DNA from: JACCXE01 sp963718605
Lineage (GTDB): Bacteria > Actinomycetota > Acidimicrobiia > Acidimicrobiales > JACCXE01
Assembly (NCBI GenBank): GCA_963718605.1
Contig: OY970363.1
Coordinates: 1,612,001-1,676,000 of the forward strand
DNA length: 64,000 bases
Direction of reading: 5' to 3'
Shown here in pieces: positions 23,796 through 32,393 of this stretch. The first letter of the stretch is position 1, and every line of letters begins with the position of its first letter. A program made the position numbers and the translations under genes. Under the pieces are notes generated by a model that was not told the DNA's origin, made no database searches, and saw only the letters and a program-made list of their open reading frames with translations.

Positions 23796-25307
23796 ATGTC
23801 GTTGCGGGCGCGATTGACGCTGCTTTGCGCGACCTTCCTGGTCTTCGCGACCGCGGCTTCCGGGTTCGGCGCGGTCCTGGTGCTTCGCGCTAACGACAAA
23901 CGGCGTGAACACGCCGAGCTGGTCAAGGCGTCTGTGGCCGCCCAGGACCTCGAGGCGACCTACGTCGCCGAGGCCGCATCGATTCGGTCCTACTTCCTGT
24001 CAGGTGACCAGAAGTCTCTCGACGACTACAACGACCAGCGCAGCCGTGCCGGCGACGTGAACGGGCGCCTTCAGGGCCTGCTCATGGCCACGCCTCTAAT
24101 CGCCCGCGTTGACGCGGTGACCGATTCCGCCCGGACCTGGCGCAACGACGCGATTCTTCCGCTCGTCACACTGCAGCAGTCGATGGGGCAATCGAACGAG
24201 GTCATCGAGAAGTACCGCGACGGCCCGGCCGTGCCGACGTTCCAGAAAGTCGCCAGCCGTCTTCATCGGCTACGGATCGACGTCGAATCGGCTGTTACGC
24301 GTTCGGGCGACCGGGCCGACGTTGCCCGCGATCACGTCGTCCAGTTCTCACTCGGCGCGCTCGCCGCCGGGCTGGCCCTGCTGTTGCTGCTGCGGCTGAT
24401 CACCCACGTGTGGGTGTCGCGTCCGATCCATCGACTGGCCCGCTCGGTCCAGGCGGGCGATGTCGGCCCGAGCAGCGTGCCAAAGCGCGGGGCGTCCGAG
24501 ATCAACGCCCTGTCCGCCGCGATCCAGAGTGCGAACCAGCGCCTGCACGAAGAACTCGACGGCGCGGTGCGCACCCGTGAGGGTCTGAGCCAAACCGCAG
24601 AAGTGCTCATGTCGATCCGGGCCGAACTCGCAGTGACGCCGCAGACCTTGCCGGCGGGATGGTCGGCGGCGGCCCAACTCGTGCCCGCCACCGGCATCGT
24701 CGCCGGGGACTGTTACAACATCGACAGCATCGACAAGAACTCGGCGGCGATCGTCGTGGTCGACGTGGCCGGCCATGGCGCCGGGTCCGCGGTCGTGGCA
24801 TTGCGGGCCAAGGAACTGCTGCGGGCCGCGGCGCGCAGTTACGAGAATCCGAGCGACGCGGTTACGTGGGCCAACGCGCAACTGTCCGACCTTGAGGCGG
24901 ACATGTTCATCACTGCCTTCGTCGCCCGCGTGGACTTCACGACGGGTTTGGTTCGCTTCGTCAACGCCGGTCACCCCGACGCCCTGATCTGCGACGGCGT
25001 AAACGTGATCGAACTCGGTCCCACCGGGCCGTTGATCGGGCCATTCGCCGGCTCGTGGGACCAGCGCGAAGCCGTGATTGGTCCGGGGCAGATGCTGGTT
25101 TGTTACACCGACGGCGTTATCGAGGTGCGGAACGAACAGCGCGAGGAGTTCGGGTTGGACCGGCTGAGCGCGGCGCTCCGAGACAACTACGGCGATGCCA
25201 CGAGCAGCATCGTCAAGAACTGCTTGGCCGAAGTTGATGCCTTCGGAAGCGGCCGGGCCCACGACGACGTCACGATCGCGATCATCGCCCGCGCGTTACC
25301 GATGTAG
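23796..25307 (+). CDS. Membrane PP2C-type phosphatase (RsbU/SpoIIE-like) with CHASE3-like sensor
   Basis: A 503-residue signalling phosphatase. Helix 1 (residues 4-30), an extracytoplasmic helical sensor resembling CHASE3 (SFYLSGDQ-like stretch RSYFLSGDQKSLDDYNDQRS), helix 2 (about 185-203, LAAGLALLLLLRLI), HAMP, then a PP2C/SpoIIE domain with GDCYNID, VVVDVAGHGAGSA, FVNAGHPDALI and the C-terminal AHDDVTIAIIA. These enzymes dephosphorylate STAS antagonists and so release the sigma factor. The downstream ATPase and STAS genes make a complete partner-switch module with the sigma operon at 20.6-21.7 kb. Confidence 0.92.
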   Translation: MSLRARLTLLCATFLVFATAASGFGAVLVLRANDKRREHAELVKASVAAQDLEATYVAEAASIRSYFLSGDQKSLDDYNDQRSRAGDVNGRLQGLLMATPLIARVDAVTDSARTWRNDAILPLVTLQQSMGQSNEVIEKYRDGPAVPTFQKVASRLHRLRIDVESAVTRSGDRADVARDHVVQFSLGALAAGLALLLLLRLITHVWVSRPIHRLARSVQAGDVGPSSVPKRGASEINALSAAIQSANQRLHEELDGAVRTREGLSQTAEVLMSIRAELAVTPQTLPAGWSAAAQLVPATGIVAGDCYNIDSIDKNSAAIVVVDVAGHGAGSAVVALRAKELLRAAARSYENPSDAVTWANAQLSDLEADMFITAFVARVDFTTGLVRFVNAGHPDALICDGVNVIELGPTGPLIGPFAGSWDQREAVIGPGQMLVCYTDGVIEVRNEQREEFGLDRLSAALRDNYGDATSSIVKNCLAEVDAFGSGRAHDDVTIAIIARALPM

Positions 25308-25328
25308 CGCAAGCGTTTGTTTGTCCGC

Positions 25329-25353
25329 GTTTGGCACCCCGTCAGCCGGGTAC
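25329..25353 (+). promoter_or_regulatory. SigB/SigF-type promoter of second anti-sigma-like gene
   Basis: GTTT, 15 bases, GGGTAC, ending 32 bases before GTG 25386, in the short gap after the phosphatase gene. Consensus match. Confidence 0.6.
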
Positions 25354-25385
25354 GGCGAGGACGTGCACAACACGGCGAACTTCCG

Positions 25386-25814
25386 GTGATACGCGAACTG
25401 CTCGTCGAGTGCCGCGTCCTGCCGACCGTGGAGTCGATTCGGTCGGTCCGGCGTGAGATCGAAGCCACGCTGTCACCGATGATCTCCGCGGACCGTGTTC
25501 GCGACGTCGTCCTCGTAGTTTCCGAGTTGTGTACGAACGCGGTAGAAGCTGCCGAAGAAGGCGCCTGCGACGTGGTGGTACGCGTCGGCGTCCCCAGCTC
25601 GCGATCGGTCAACATCGAAGTCGAGGACTCCGGCGCCGGCTTCGCCCTCGACGATCAGGGGGACGCCACCGAGGCGGATGAATCAGGGCGTGGGCTGAGC
25701 ATCGTCAGCTGGGTTGCCGACGACTTGGAGGTCGAGCGCAGCCGGGACCGGACGGTGGTGCGAGCGCTACTTCGCAGTAACGAAACGCTCAAGCTGGCCG
25801 GTGATCTCCAGTAG
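25386..25814 (+). CDS. RsbW-like GHKL ATPase (anti-sigma/serine kinase)
   Basis: About 142 residues. N-box VRDVVLVVSELCTNAVEAAEEG, G1-like box IEVEDSGAGFAL and G2-like box DESGRGLSIVSWVADDLEV are all clear, more canonical than in the sigma-linked paralogue at 21288. Likely kinase for the STAS protein encoded opposite. GTG 25386 begins at the start of homology. Its 3' end overlaps the convergent STAS gene by 48 bases, so the two proteins share DNA for their C-termini. Confidence 0.85.
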   Translation: MIRELLVECRVLPTVESIRSVRREIEATLSPMISADRVRDVVLVVSELCTNAVEAAEEGACDVVVRVGVPSSRSVNIEVEDSGAGFALDDQGDATEADESGRGLSIVSWVADDLEVERSRDRTVVRALLRSNETLKLAGDLQ

Positions 25815-26096
25815 ACGGACGACCGCGTCAGACGGGGCTTGCACTGTCAGCGCTCCGCCCGCAGATTCGGCCGCTTTGTAACCAGCGATCAACACGCGCA
25901 GCCCCGACGAATCTATGAACGACACTTCGCTCATGTCGACGGCCAAACTCGATTCACCACCGTCGACTGCTTCGAAGATGGCGGCGCGCAGCGTGTCCGC
26001 GGACGCCGCGTCGACTTCACCGACGGCGGCGATAACGGTCTGACCGTTCGCATTAGAGGTAGTAACTGACAGCGGGTTCTCGACGTCAGGAGCCAT
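25767..26096 (-). CDS. STAS-domain anti-anti-sigma factor
   Basis: About 109 residues, a single STAS domain: TVIAAVGEVDAASADTLRAAI, the phosphorylatable serine region VSFIDSSGLRVLIA and the C-terminal VVRLLEITGQLERF. Unphosphorylated, such proteins bind RsbW-type kinases and free the sigma factor. ATG 26096 has AGGGTGG six bases upstream and is preferred over GTG 26129, which overlaps the preceding small gene. It overlaps the convergent ATPase gene by 48 bases. Confidence 0.9.
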   Translation of the reverse strand: MAPDVENPLSVTTSNANGQTVIAAVGEVDAASADTLRAAIFEAVDGGESSLAVDMSEVSFIDSSGLRVLIAGYKAAESAGGALTVQAPSDAVVRLLEITGQLERFVTAK

Positions 26097-26121
26097 GTCG
26101 TCCACCCTAACGTCCGCGCTG

Positions 26122-26268
26122 TCAGCCACGGTTGAGGCGGGTTCCCGTGACCGCGCTGGCGATGATCAGCACAAGCGCAACGATCAAGGCCCACTTCAGC
26201 GAGGCGACCAAGACTCCGGCGCCGCCGAAGAGAATGGCCAGCAAAAGAAGAAACACCACAAGTGCCAC
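26122..26268 (-). CDS. Small hydrophobic membrane protein (48 aa)
   Basis: A 48-residue protein of two membrane segments: VALVVFLLLLAILFGGAGV then SLKWALIVALVLIIASAV, ending TGTRLNRG. GGAGGG stands seven bases before the GTG. It matches the general look of the short hydrophobic proteins of actinobacterial stress regulons. The stop lies within the leader of the STAS gene, so the two are probably co-transcribed. GTCT-N16-GGGTAC at 26321-26346 (minus strand) is a weak promoter candidate. Confidence 0.7.
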   Translation of the reverse strand: MALVVFLLLLAILFGGAGVLVASLKWALIVALVLIIASAVTGTRLNRG

Positions 26269-26415
26269 GAAGCACCCTCCCAGTAGTGGCCGGTCGGCCT
26301 GTCGTTTTGACGCCGATCGGGTACCCCGCTTTCCCTGCGTTCAGACGCGCGCATTCCTCGGCTCGTGCGTCTCGCATCCGGGTATCACTCGGCATCCACT
26401 GAACTAGGAGACACC

Positions 26416-26724
26416 ATGGGTATCGGTACGAGCATTTTCCTGTTTGCGATCGGCGCGATTCTTCGTTTCGCCGTCGACGTGCAGACCGAAGGCTTCAACC
26501 TGCAGACGATCGGCGTCATTCTGATGATCGTCGGCGTCGTCGGCGCACTTCTTTCCCTGATGTTCTGGTCGAGCTGGGGCGGCATCAATGGCGTCGGCCC
26601 TCGCACCAATTACGTCGGTGACTCGGGCCGCGATGTCGTCGTTGAACGCTCTGCCCCCGACGTCGTCGTCGAAGAGCGTCCAGTCCGGCGTCGCCGCACG
26701 ACGGTGGTTGAGCGCGACGTCTAA
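26416..26724 (+). CDS. DUF6458-type small membrane protein
   Basis: A 102-residue protein. MGIGTSIFLFAIGAILRFAV and TIGVILMIVGVVGALLSLMFW are two membrane helices, followed by a hydrophilic tail rich in Arg, Val and Glu (PVRRRRTTVVERDV). This layout is that of DUF6458 proteins common in actinobacteria; function unknown. AGGAG lies six bases before the ATG. The next gene starts three bases after the stop. Confidence 0.8.
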   Translation: MGIGTSIFLFAIGAILRFAVDVQTEGFNLQTIGVILMIVGVVGALLSLMFWSSWGGINGVGPRTNYVGDSGRDVVVERSAPDVVVEERPVRRRRTTVVERDV

Positions 26725-26727
26725 CCC

Positions 26728-28189
26728 GTGCCAGCAACATCCCGCATCCTCCACGCCGCGCCGGTCACGTCCTTTACGGACTACCTTGCGCGGCGCGGAG
26801 GGTCGGGGCTCGAGGCCGCTCGGGCCGTTGCGCCCGAAGCGGTCCTCGACGAACTAGCGGCCTCCGGCCTGCGCGGCCGAGGTGGCGCGGGCTTCCCCAC
26901 CGGAACCAAGTGGCGGACCGTTTACGAACTTCGATCCGACACGATGCCGACGACGGTGATCGTCAACGGCGCCGAAGGTGAGCCGGGCACCTTCAAGGAT
27001 CACACCATCCTTTTGAACAACCCGTACCAGGCGATCGAAGGCGCGTTGATCGCGGCGACGGTGGTCGGCGGACGCGATGTGATCATTGCGGTGAAGGCGG
27101 CCGCGCAAGATGTCGTGCGGCGCGTGCGTTCCGCGATTCAAGAGATGTGTGATGCCGGCGTCGTCGGTGCACTCACGCTCGATGTCTTCGAGGGTCCAGC
27201 TGAATATCTCTACGGCGAAGAGACCGCGCTGCTGGAAGCGCTTAACGGTCGCCCGCCGTTCCCCCGCTTGACGCCGCCATATCGCCGCGGTGCAGTTGAC
27301 GTCGTCGAGTCCACCGATGACGCCGAGTCAGGCAGCGGCCTGTCCGCCACCGTCGACATGGTCGGCGCCGACGGCGCGCCTCCCGCGCTCGATCGACAAC
27401 GTCGAAACGATGGCGAACGTGCCCGGCATCGTGCAGCAAGGCGCGGCGTGGTTCCGCGAGTACGGAACCCAGCAGTCGCCCGGCACGATCGTGTGCACCG
27501 TCAGCGGCAGTACGCAGAAGGCGGGTGTGGGCGAGTTCGCCATGGGCACGACGCTGCGCGAGGTGATCGAGTCGCTCGGCGGCGAGGCGGAAGGCCGTCC
27601 GGTGAAGGCCGTCATGCCCGGCGTGTCCAACGCGTTTTTGCCCGCGAGCGCACTGGACACGGAACTGACGTACGAGGCGATGGCGCGCATCGGGTCGGGT
27701 TTGGGCTCGGCTGGTTTCATCGTGCTGACCGAGGGCGACGACATGGTCGCGGCGGTGGCTGGAGCGTCGCGCTTCTTGGCGGTGGAGTCGTGCGGGCAGT
27801 GCACGCCGTGCAAGCGCGACGGGCTGGCGCTGAGCGACCTGCTGACGAAACTGACGAAAAACGAAGCCACGATGGACGACGTGGAAGCCATCCGTAGCCT
27901 GAGCAAGACGGTGTCTGAGGAGGCGCGCTGTTCCTTAGCGGCGCAACATGAGGCCATCGTGACGAGCATGTTCGACCAGTTCGGCAGCGAAGTTGGCGCC
28001 CACATGAACCAAGAAGTCGAGCCGAGCGAGCCGATGCTCGTCTCCGAGCTTTTGAACGTGCGCGACGGGCAGGCCACCCTCGACGCATCACGCGAGAACA
28101 AGCAGCCGGACTGGACCTACGGCGGCGCCGACTCGGGCAAGACGCCGGTCGAGCGGTTTACCGACCACCGCGACGACACCGTTCGTTAA
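26728..28189 (+). CDS. NuoF-like NADH-binding/SLBB/4Fe-4S protein (frameshifted near 27391)
   Basis: A stand-alone homologue of the NADH-dehydrogenase flavoprotein subunit of complex I or NAD-linked hydrogenases. Frame 1 carries the FMN/NADH part: GLRGRGGAGFPTGTKW, VNGAEGEPGTFKDH, YLYGEETALLEALNG. Frame 2 carries IDNVETMANVPGI, an SLBB region (GEFAMGTTLREVIESLGG) and the iron-sulphur motif ESCGQCTPCKRDG with a fourth cysteine in EEARCSLAAQ. Dropping one G near 27391 joins them as PPALIDNVET, the expected family sequence. No NuoE or NuoG partner is adjacent, so the electron acceptor is unknown. The end overlaps the convergent hydrolase gene by four bases. Confidence 0.88.
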
Positions 28190-29073
28190 GTAACGGAGCG
28201 CACTGCGTCGAGCAGCGCGGGCACGAACCAATCGGGTTGCGTGACACAGACGTCGTGACCGCCGCGTACGTGGAACACCTTGCCGTGCGTGAGGTCAGCG
28301 AGCTTCTGTTGACGACGAGGCGGAACGAGCCGGTCGTAGTCGGTGATCACCGATGCGGCGGGCACGTCGATTTCCCCGATCCACGGCGTCGAGTCAAACC
28401 GACCGATCGCGTTCGCGGCTTCGATGATCGCGGCGGGGTCGTGGTGGCCCAACTCCTCGGCCACCCACTCCGGGCCCTGCCGGGCGCGGGGGTTGAACCC
28501 GACGAGGCCGCGCACCATTTGCTGGCGGACGAGCCGCGGCGTGAACCGCAAACCGAGGCCCATCGCCGTGCCTACCGGCGCGAGACGTTTCTCGGCGGGC
28601 CCGAACCGGTAACTGGTCGCGCACAACACGACGCCGCGAACCACTTCGGGATGCCGGTGCCACGTCAGTTGTGTGATCGGTCCGCCCATCGAATAGCCGA
28701 CCAGGATCGCGCTGCCGACACCGAGTTCGTCGATGAGCACCGCCACGTCGTCGGCGCAATCGGTGAGGCTGAATGGGCGCCGGGCCTTGATGCCACGACC
28801 GTGACCCCGATGGTCCATCGCGACCACGTTGTAGGCGCGGGAAAGGGGACCGAAGGCCGGAAACCAGTTCAACAAACCGGTGGCGCCCAGCCCGTGCAAC
28901 AGGATTACGGTCGGCGCGCCCCGCGGCCCGTCCACCGTACGGATCCAACCCGCGCCGCGCCGGGGCAGATCGATGCGGCGACCCTCGGGGATTGTCAACG
29001 TCGGCACCGCCACAGTCTCCCAGCCCTGCGAGCCCTTGACGTCCGTCCCGCGTTCGAACACCATTTTGGGCAT
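28186..29073 (-). CDS. Alpha/beta hydrolase
   Basis: A 295-residue serine hydrolase. IPEGRRIDLPRRGAGWIRT is the usual opening of this actinobacterial group, followed by oxyanion loop VILLHGLGATG, nucleophile elbow GYSMGG, acid region ITDYDRLVPP and histidine in VRGGHDVCV. Substrate unknown. The longest start, ATG 29073, shares the tetranucleotide CATG with the divergent methyltransferase start; GTG 29013 or 29007 would start just before homology and leave room for a promoter. Confidence 0.88.
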   Translation of the reverse strand: MPKMVFERGTDVKGSQGWETVAVPTLTIPEGRRIDLPRRGAGWIRTVDGPRGAPTVILLHGLGATGLLNWFPAFGPLSRAYNVVAMDHRGHGRGIKARRPFSLTDCADDVAVLIDELGVGSAILVGYSMGGPITQLTWHRHPEVVRGVVLCATSYRFGPAEKRLAPVGTAMGLGLRFTPRLVRQQMVRGLVGFNPRARQGPEWVAEELGHHDPAAIIEAANAIGRFDSTPWIGEIDVPAASVITDYDRLVPPRRQQKLADLTHGKVFHVRGGHDVCVTQPDWFVPALLDAVRSVT

Positions 29074-30349
29074 GAGTGTGGCGACTCAACTCCGGCCGTT
29101 GGTCAACCGACTGATCGGCGAGGCAAAGGTCCGCATCGAGTTTTGGGACGGAAGCGCGGTCGGCCCTGACGACGGCAAAGGCACGCTGTTCGTGCGCTCG
29201 CCGAATGCGTTACGCCGCATCATGTGGGCACCGAATGAACTCGGTCCGGGCCGCGCGTATGTTGCCGGTGAGCTTGATGCTGACGGCGACATCTTCACGA
29301 TTATCGAGTTGCTGAAGCCCGCGGGTGTGCATCTGCAATCAGCCGCGCGCGCGGTGCCGACGGCACTCAAGGCGGCCACGCGGCTCCGGGTGCTCGGCCC
29401 TCCACCGGCACCGCCGCCGGAGGAGGCGCGTCAGCGCGGGGTGCGGCATTCGAAGTCCCGTGACGCCGCGGCCATCAGTCATCACTACGACGTGGGCAAC
29501 GAGTTCTATGAGATCGTGCTTGGCCCGGCGATGACGTATTCGTGCGCGCGCTTTACCGACCCGAAGATGAACCTCGCCGAGGCGCAGGCTTCGAAGCACG
29601 ACGCGATCTGCCGGAAGCTTGGGCTCGATGAGAAACCGGCCCCGCGGTTACTCGACGTGGGTTGTGGGTGGGGCTCGATGGCGATGCACGCCGCTGTGAA
29701 CTATGACGCTCATGTCGTTGGTATCACGATCAGCCAGGAGCAGTGCGACCGCGCCCGCGAGCGCGTCAAAGCTGCCGGCCTGCAAGACCGCGTCGAAATT
29801 CGTCTCCAGGACTACCGCGACCTGGGCGGCGAGACGTTCGACGCGATCTCATCGGTCGGCATGTTCGAACACGTCGGCAAGGCGCGTCTCGCCGAGTACT
29901 TCTCGGTGCTCAAAGCGCTTCTGCCCGATCACGGTCGCCTGCTCAATCACGCGATCTCGTCGGTGGGTGGCTCGACGATCGACAAGAACAGTTTCATGGG
30001 TCGATACGTATTTCCCGACGGCGAACTGATCGACGTGGGCGAGGTCGTGCTGGCGATGGAACGCGCTGGCTTCGAAGTGCGCGACGTCGAGAGCCTGCGC
30101 GAGCACTACGCACTGACGCTGCGAAGCTGGGTCGCGAACCTCGAAGCGAAGTGGGACCGCGCCGTCGAACTCGTCGGCGAGCCGCGGGCACGCGTGTGGC
30201 TGCTCTATATGGCCGCGTCGGCCGTGGGTTTCGAAGATGGCGGGCTGGGCCTGCACCAGGTGCTCGGCGTGGTACCCGACGCGGACGGTGCCAGCGGCAT
30301 GCCCCGTACGCGCGACGTTTGGGTCAAGAGGCGGCGGCCTCTGGCGTAA
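29072..30349 (+). CDS. CFA-synthase-like SAM methyltransferase
   Basis: A 425-residue enzyme of the cyclopropane-fatty-acid/mycolic-acid synthase family, predicted to modify double bonds of phospholipid acyl chains at the membrane. An N-terminal domain (residues 1-130) precedes ISHHYDVGNEFYEIVLG, the SAM motif LLDVGCGWGSMAMHA, SSVGMFEHVGK and MGRYVFPDGEL. Such enzymes make cyclopropane or methyl-branched fatty acids. ATG 29072 forms a shared CATG with the divergent hydrolase; GTG 29078 is possible. The 3' end overlaps the convergent P450 gene by 26 bases. Confidence 0.9.
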   Translation: MSVATQLRPLVNRLIGEAKVRIEFWDGSAVGPDDGKGTLFVRSPNALRRIMWAPNELGPGRAYVAGELDADGDIFTIIELLKPAGVHLQSAARAVPTALKAATRLRVLGPPPAPPPEEARQRGVRHSKSRDAAAISHHYDVGNEFYEIVLGPAMTYSCARFTDPKMNLAEAQASKHDAICRKLGLDEKPAPRLLDVGCGWGSMAMHAAVNYDAHVVGITISQEQCDRARERVKAAGLQDRVEIRLQDYRDLGGETFDAISSVGMFEHVGKARLAEYFSVLKALLPDHGRLLNHAISSVGGSTIDKNSFMGRYVFPDGELIDVGEVVLAMERAGFEVRDVESLREHYALTLRSWVANLEAKWDRAVELVGEPRARVWLLYMAASAVGFEDGGLGLHQVLGVVPDADGASGMPRTRDVWVKRRRPLA

Positions 30350-31532
30350 AGGTCAGGGGCAGTTTGGCGGGGCCCCAGATGCCGATGTTCGCCGGTTTCC
30401 ATTCGATGGGCGCGTAGGTAGACAGATTCGGCAGGCGCCGCGCGAGGAGCGGGAGCGCTTCTTGCAACTCGGCGCGGGCGAGGTTGGCGCCCATGCAGAA
30501 ATGGATACCGGAGCCGAAAGTCATCTGCGGTGAGCCGGACTCGCGGGAGATGTCGAAGGTGAACGCGTCGTCGAACACGGCGTCGTCGAAGTTGGCGTTG
30601 GCCAGGCTGGTGCCGACGATCGTGCCCTGTGGGAACAACACGCCGCGGTACTCGATGTCCTCGGACGCGATGCGCGCCGTACCGCTTACGGCTCCGAGCA
30701 CGCGCATGCATTCCTCGACCGCACGTGGCGCGAGTTCAGGCTGCTCGGCCAGCCGTGCCCATTGGTCGGGGTGCTCGGTGAACAGCGCGACGGCGCAGGC
30801 GAGCTGATTGCGGGTTGTGTCGGTGCCGGCCATCAGGACCGCCTCGCTCATCATCACGAGTTCGTCGTTCGACATCCGGTCGCCGGCTTCCTCGGCCGCG
30901 ATCATGTCGCTGAGCAAGTCCTCCGACGGCTGCGAGCGCCGCTCGGCGATCAGCTCGCGCACGTACTCGTCGAGTTCCGCGCCCGCCGCCGCGATCTTGG
31001 GGCCGTCGTTCGCGATGTCGTTGTTGAAGATGCGGAAGATGTCCGTCGCCCAATTGGAGAACAGCTTCCAGTCCTCCTTCGGTGCGCCGAGCAACTCGCA
31101 GATGATCGGGATCGGATACGGCTCGCATACGTCGGCTACGAGTTCGCACCGTCCCACGGCGGCGAACGCGTCGACCAAACCATTTACGACCTCGCGCATG
31201 AACGGACGCAACCGGTCCGCCGCTTTCGGTGTGAACGCGGGTGCCGCGAGACGCCGTAGACGCGAGTGGTTGGGACCTTCCATCGTCAGGATCGACCCCT
31301 CACCGTTGCGGCCCTCCACGGCCATGTCGGGCATGGCCGCCAGCGCAGAGTGCCATCGCCGGTCGCGCAGGATCGCAACGACGTCGTCGTAGCGCGACAC
31401 GCCGTAGCCGAACATGTTCTTCATGAGCCAGTGGTCGCCGCGTTGTTCCTGAAACGCCGCGCGGTCGATGCGTCGCTCGATGTTCATCATGTCGATCTCG
31501 GGCAGATCCAGCTCGTGTACCAGCGTCGCCAT
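30324..31532 (-). CDS. Cytochrome P450
   Basis: A 402-residue bacterial class I P450 monooxygenase. I-helix oxygen-binding motif LMAGTDTTRNQ, a K-helix region around EECMRVLGAVSGTARIA (the expected ExxR is recognisable as EECMR), and the haem loop FGSGIHFCMGANLARAE with the cysteine ligand. No ferredoxin or reductase gene is adjacent, so redox partners are encoded elsewhere. Substrate unknown. It is divergent from a TauE-like gene with 37 bases between starts. Confidence 0.92.
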   Translation of the reverse strand: MATLVHELDLPEIDMMNIERRIDRAAFQEQRGDHWLMKNMFGYGVSRYDDVVAILRDRRWHSALAAMPDMAVEGRNGEGSILTMEGPNHSRLRRLAAPAFTPKAADRLRPFMREVVNGLVDAFAAVGRCELVADVCEPYPIPIICELLGAPKEDWKLFSNWATDIFRIFNNDIANDGPKIAAAGAELDEYVRELIAERRSQPSEDLLSDMIAAEEAGDRMSNDELVMMSEAVLMAGTDTTRNQLACAVALFTEHPDQWARLAEQPELAPRAVEECMRVLGAVSGTARIASEDIEYRGVLFPQGTIVGTSLANANFDDAVFDDAFTFDISRESGSPQMTFGSGIHFCMGANLARAELQEALPLLARRLPNLSTYAPIEWKPANIGIWGPAKLPLTFTPEAAAS

Positions 31533-31569
31533 TTCGTCAAGTTACGCCGTCCCCGAGAAGAATGAGCCG

Positions 31570-32337
31570 GTGAATGGACTCGAGGCGGCCGCGGTGATCG
31601 CCGGCGGAATGGGCGCCGGCGCGATCAACGTGATCGCGGGCTCGGGCACCCTGCTGTCGTTCCCGATCCTTTTGGCCGTGGGCTATCCGTCGGTCACCGC
31701 GAACGTGTCGAACAACATCGGCTTGGTGCCGGGCACGATCAGCGCGGTCTACAACACGCGCGACGGCTTAGAGGGACAAGCCCCGCGCGCGCGGCGGCTG
31801 GCCCTGGGCTCCGCCTCGGGCGCACTCGTCGGTGCGATCCTGCTGCTGACGCTCGACGCCAAGGTCTTCGACGCCATCGTGCCGGTGCTCGTGATCGCGG
31901 CGGCGACCTTGATGCTGTTCCAACCACGCGTGGCCGCGCGCGTGGCGGCCGCGCGCGAGGCGCGCGGGCGAACCCATCCCGCGGGCGGTGGCGTCGTCGC
32001 TCCCGTGGTGTGTTTCCTCGCCGGCATCTACGGCGGCTACTTCGGCGCCGCACAAGGGATCATCCTGCTGGCGACGCTCGGGGTCTTGTTGCCGGATCAG
32101 CTGTCCCGCACGAACGCGTTGAAGAATGTGTTGGCCGGTGCTGTGAATCTCGTCGCCGCGGTGCTGTTCGTGTTCTTCGGCAGCGTGGCGTGGCTCGCGG
32201 TTGCGTTGATCGCGATCGGCTCCGTGATCGGTGCTGCCATCGGCGCCCGCGTCGGCAAGCGCGTACCCGTTCCCGTGTTGCGCGGCTTCATCGTGTGCCT
32301 CGGCTACGGCGTCGCGCTGAAGTTGATACTCACGTAG
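31570..32337 (+). CDS. TauE/SafE-family membrane exporter
   Basis: A 255-residue membrane protein with about eight helices and the two TauE repeats: GAGAINVIAGSGTLLSFPILL near the N-terminus and GIYGGYFGAAQGIILLATLG in the second half. The family moves sulfite, sulfoacetate or other organosulfur anions; the substrate here is not known. GTG 31570 starts directly before the first helix. Confidence 0.88.
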   Translation: MNGLEAAAVIAGGMGAGAINVIAGSGTLLSFPILLAVGYPSVTANVSNNIGLVPGTISAVYNTRDGLEGQAPRARRLALGSASGALVGAILLLTLDAKVFDAIVPVLVIAAATLMLFQPRVAARVAAAREARGRTHPAGGGVVAPVVCFLAGIYGGYFGAAQGIILLATLGVLLPDQLSRTNALKNVLAGAVNLVAAVLFVFFGSVAWLAVALIAIGSVIGAAIGARVGKRVPVPVLRGFIVCLGYGVALKLILT

Positions 32338-32393
32338 GTTCGTCTAGGGACGAACCTTGGTTGCAGTTTTGATTGCTCGCTTACGCTCGCGCC

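Noticed and set aside
26304..26324. A SigB/SigF promoter for the DUF6458 gene (GTTT...GGGTAC)
   Set aside because: The spacer is only 11 bases, too short for this class, and the start codon is over 90 bases away.
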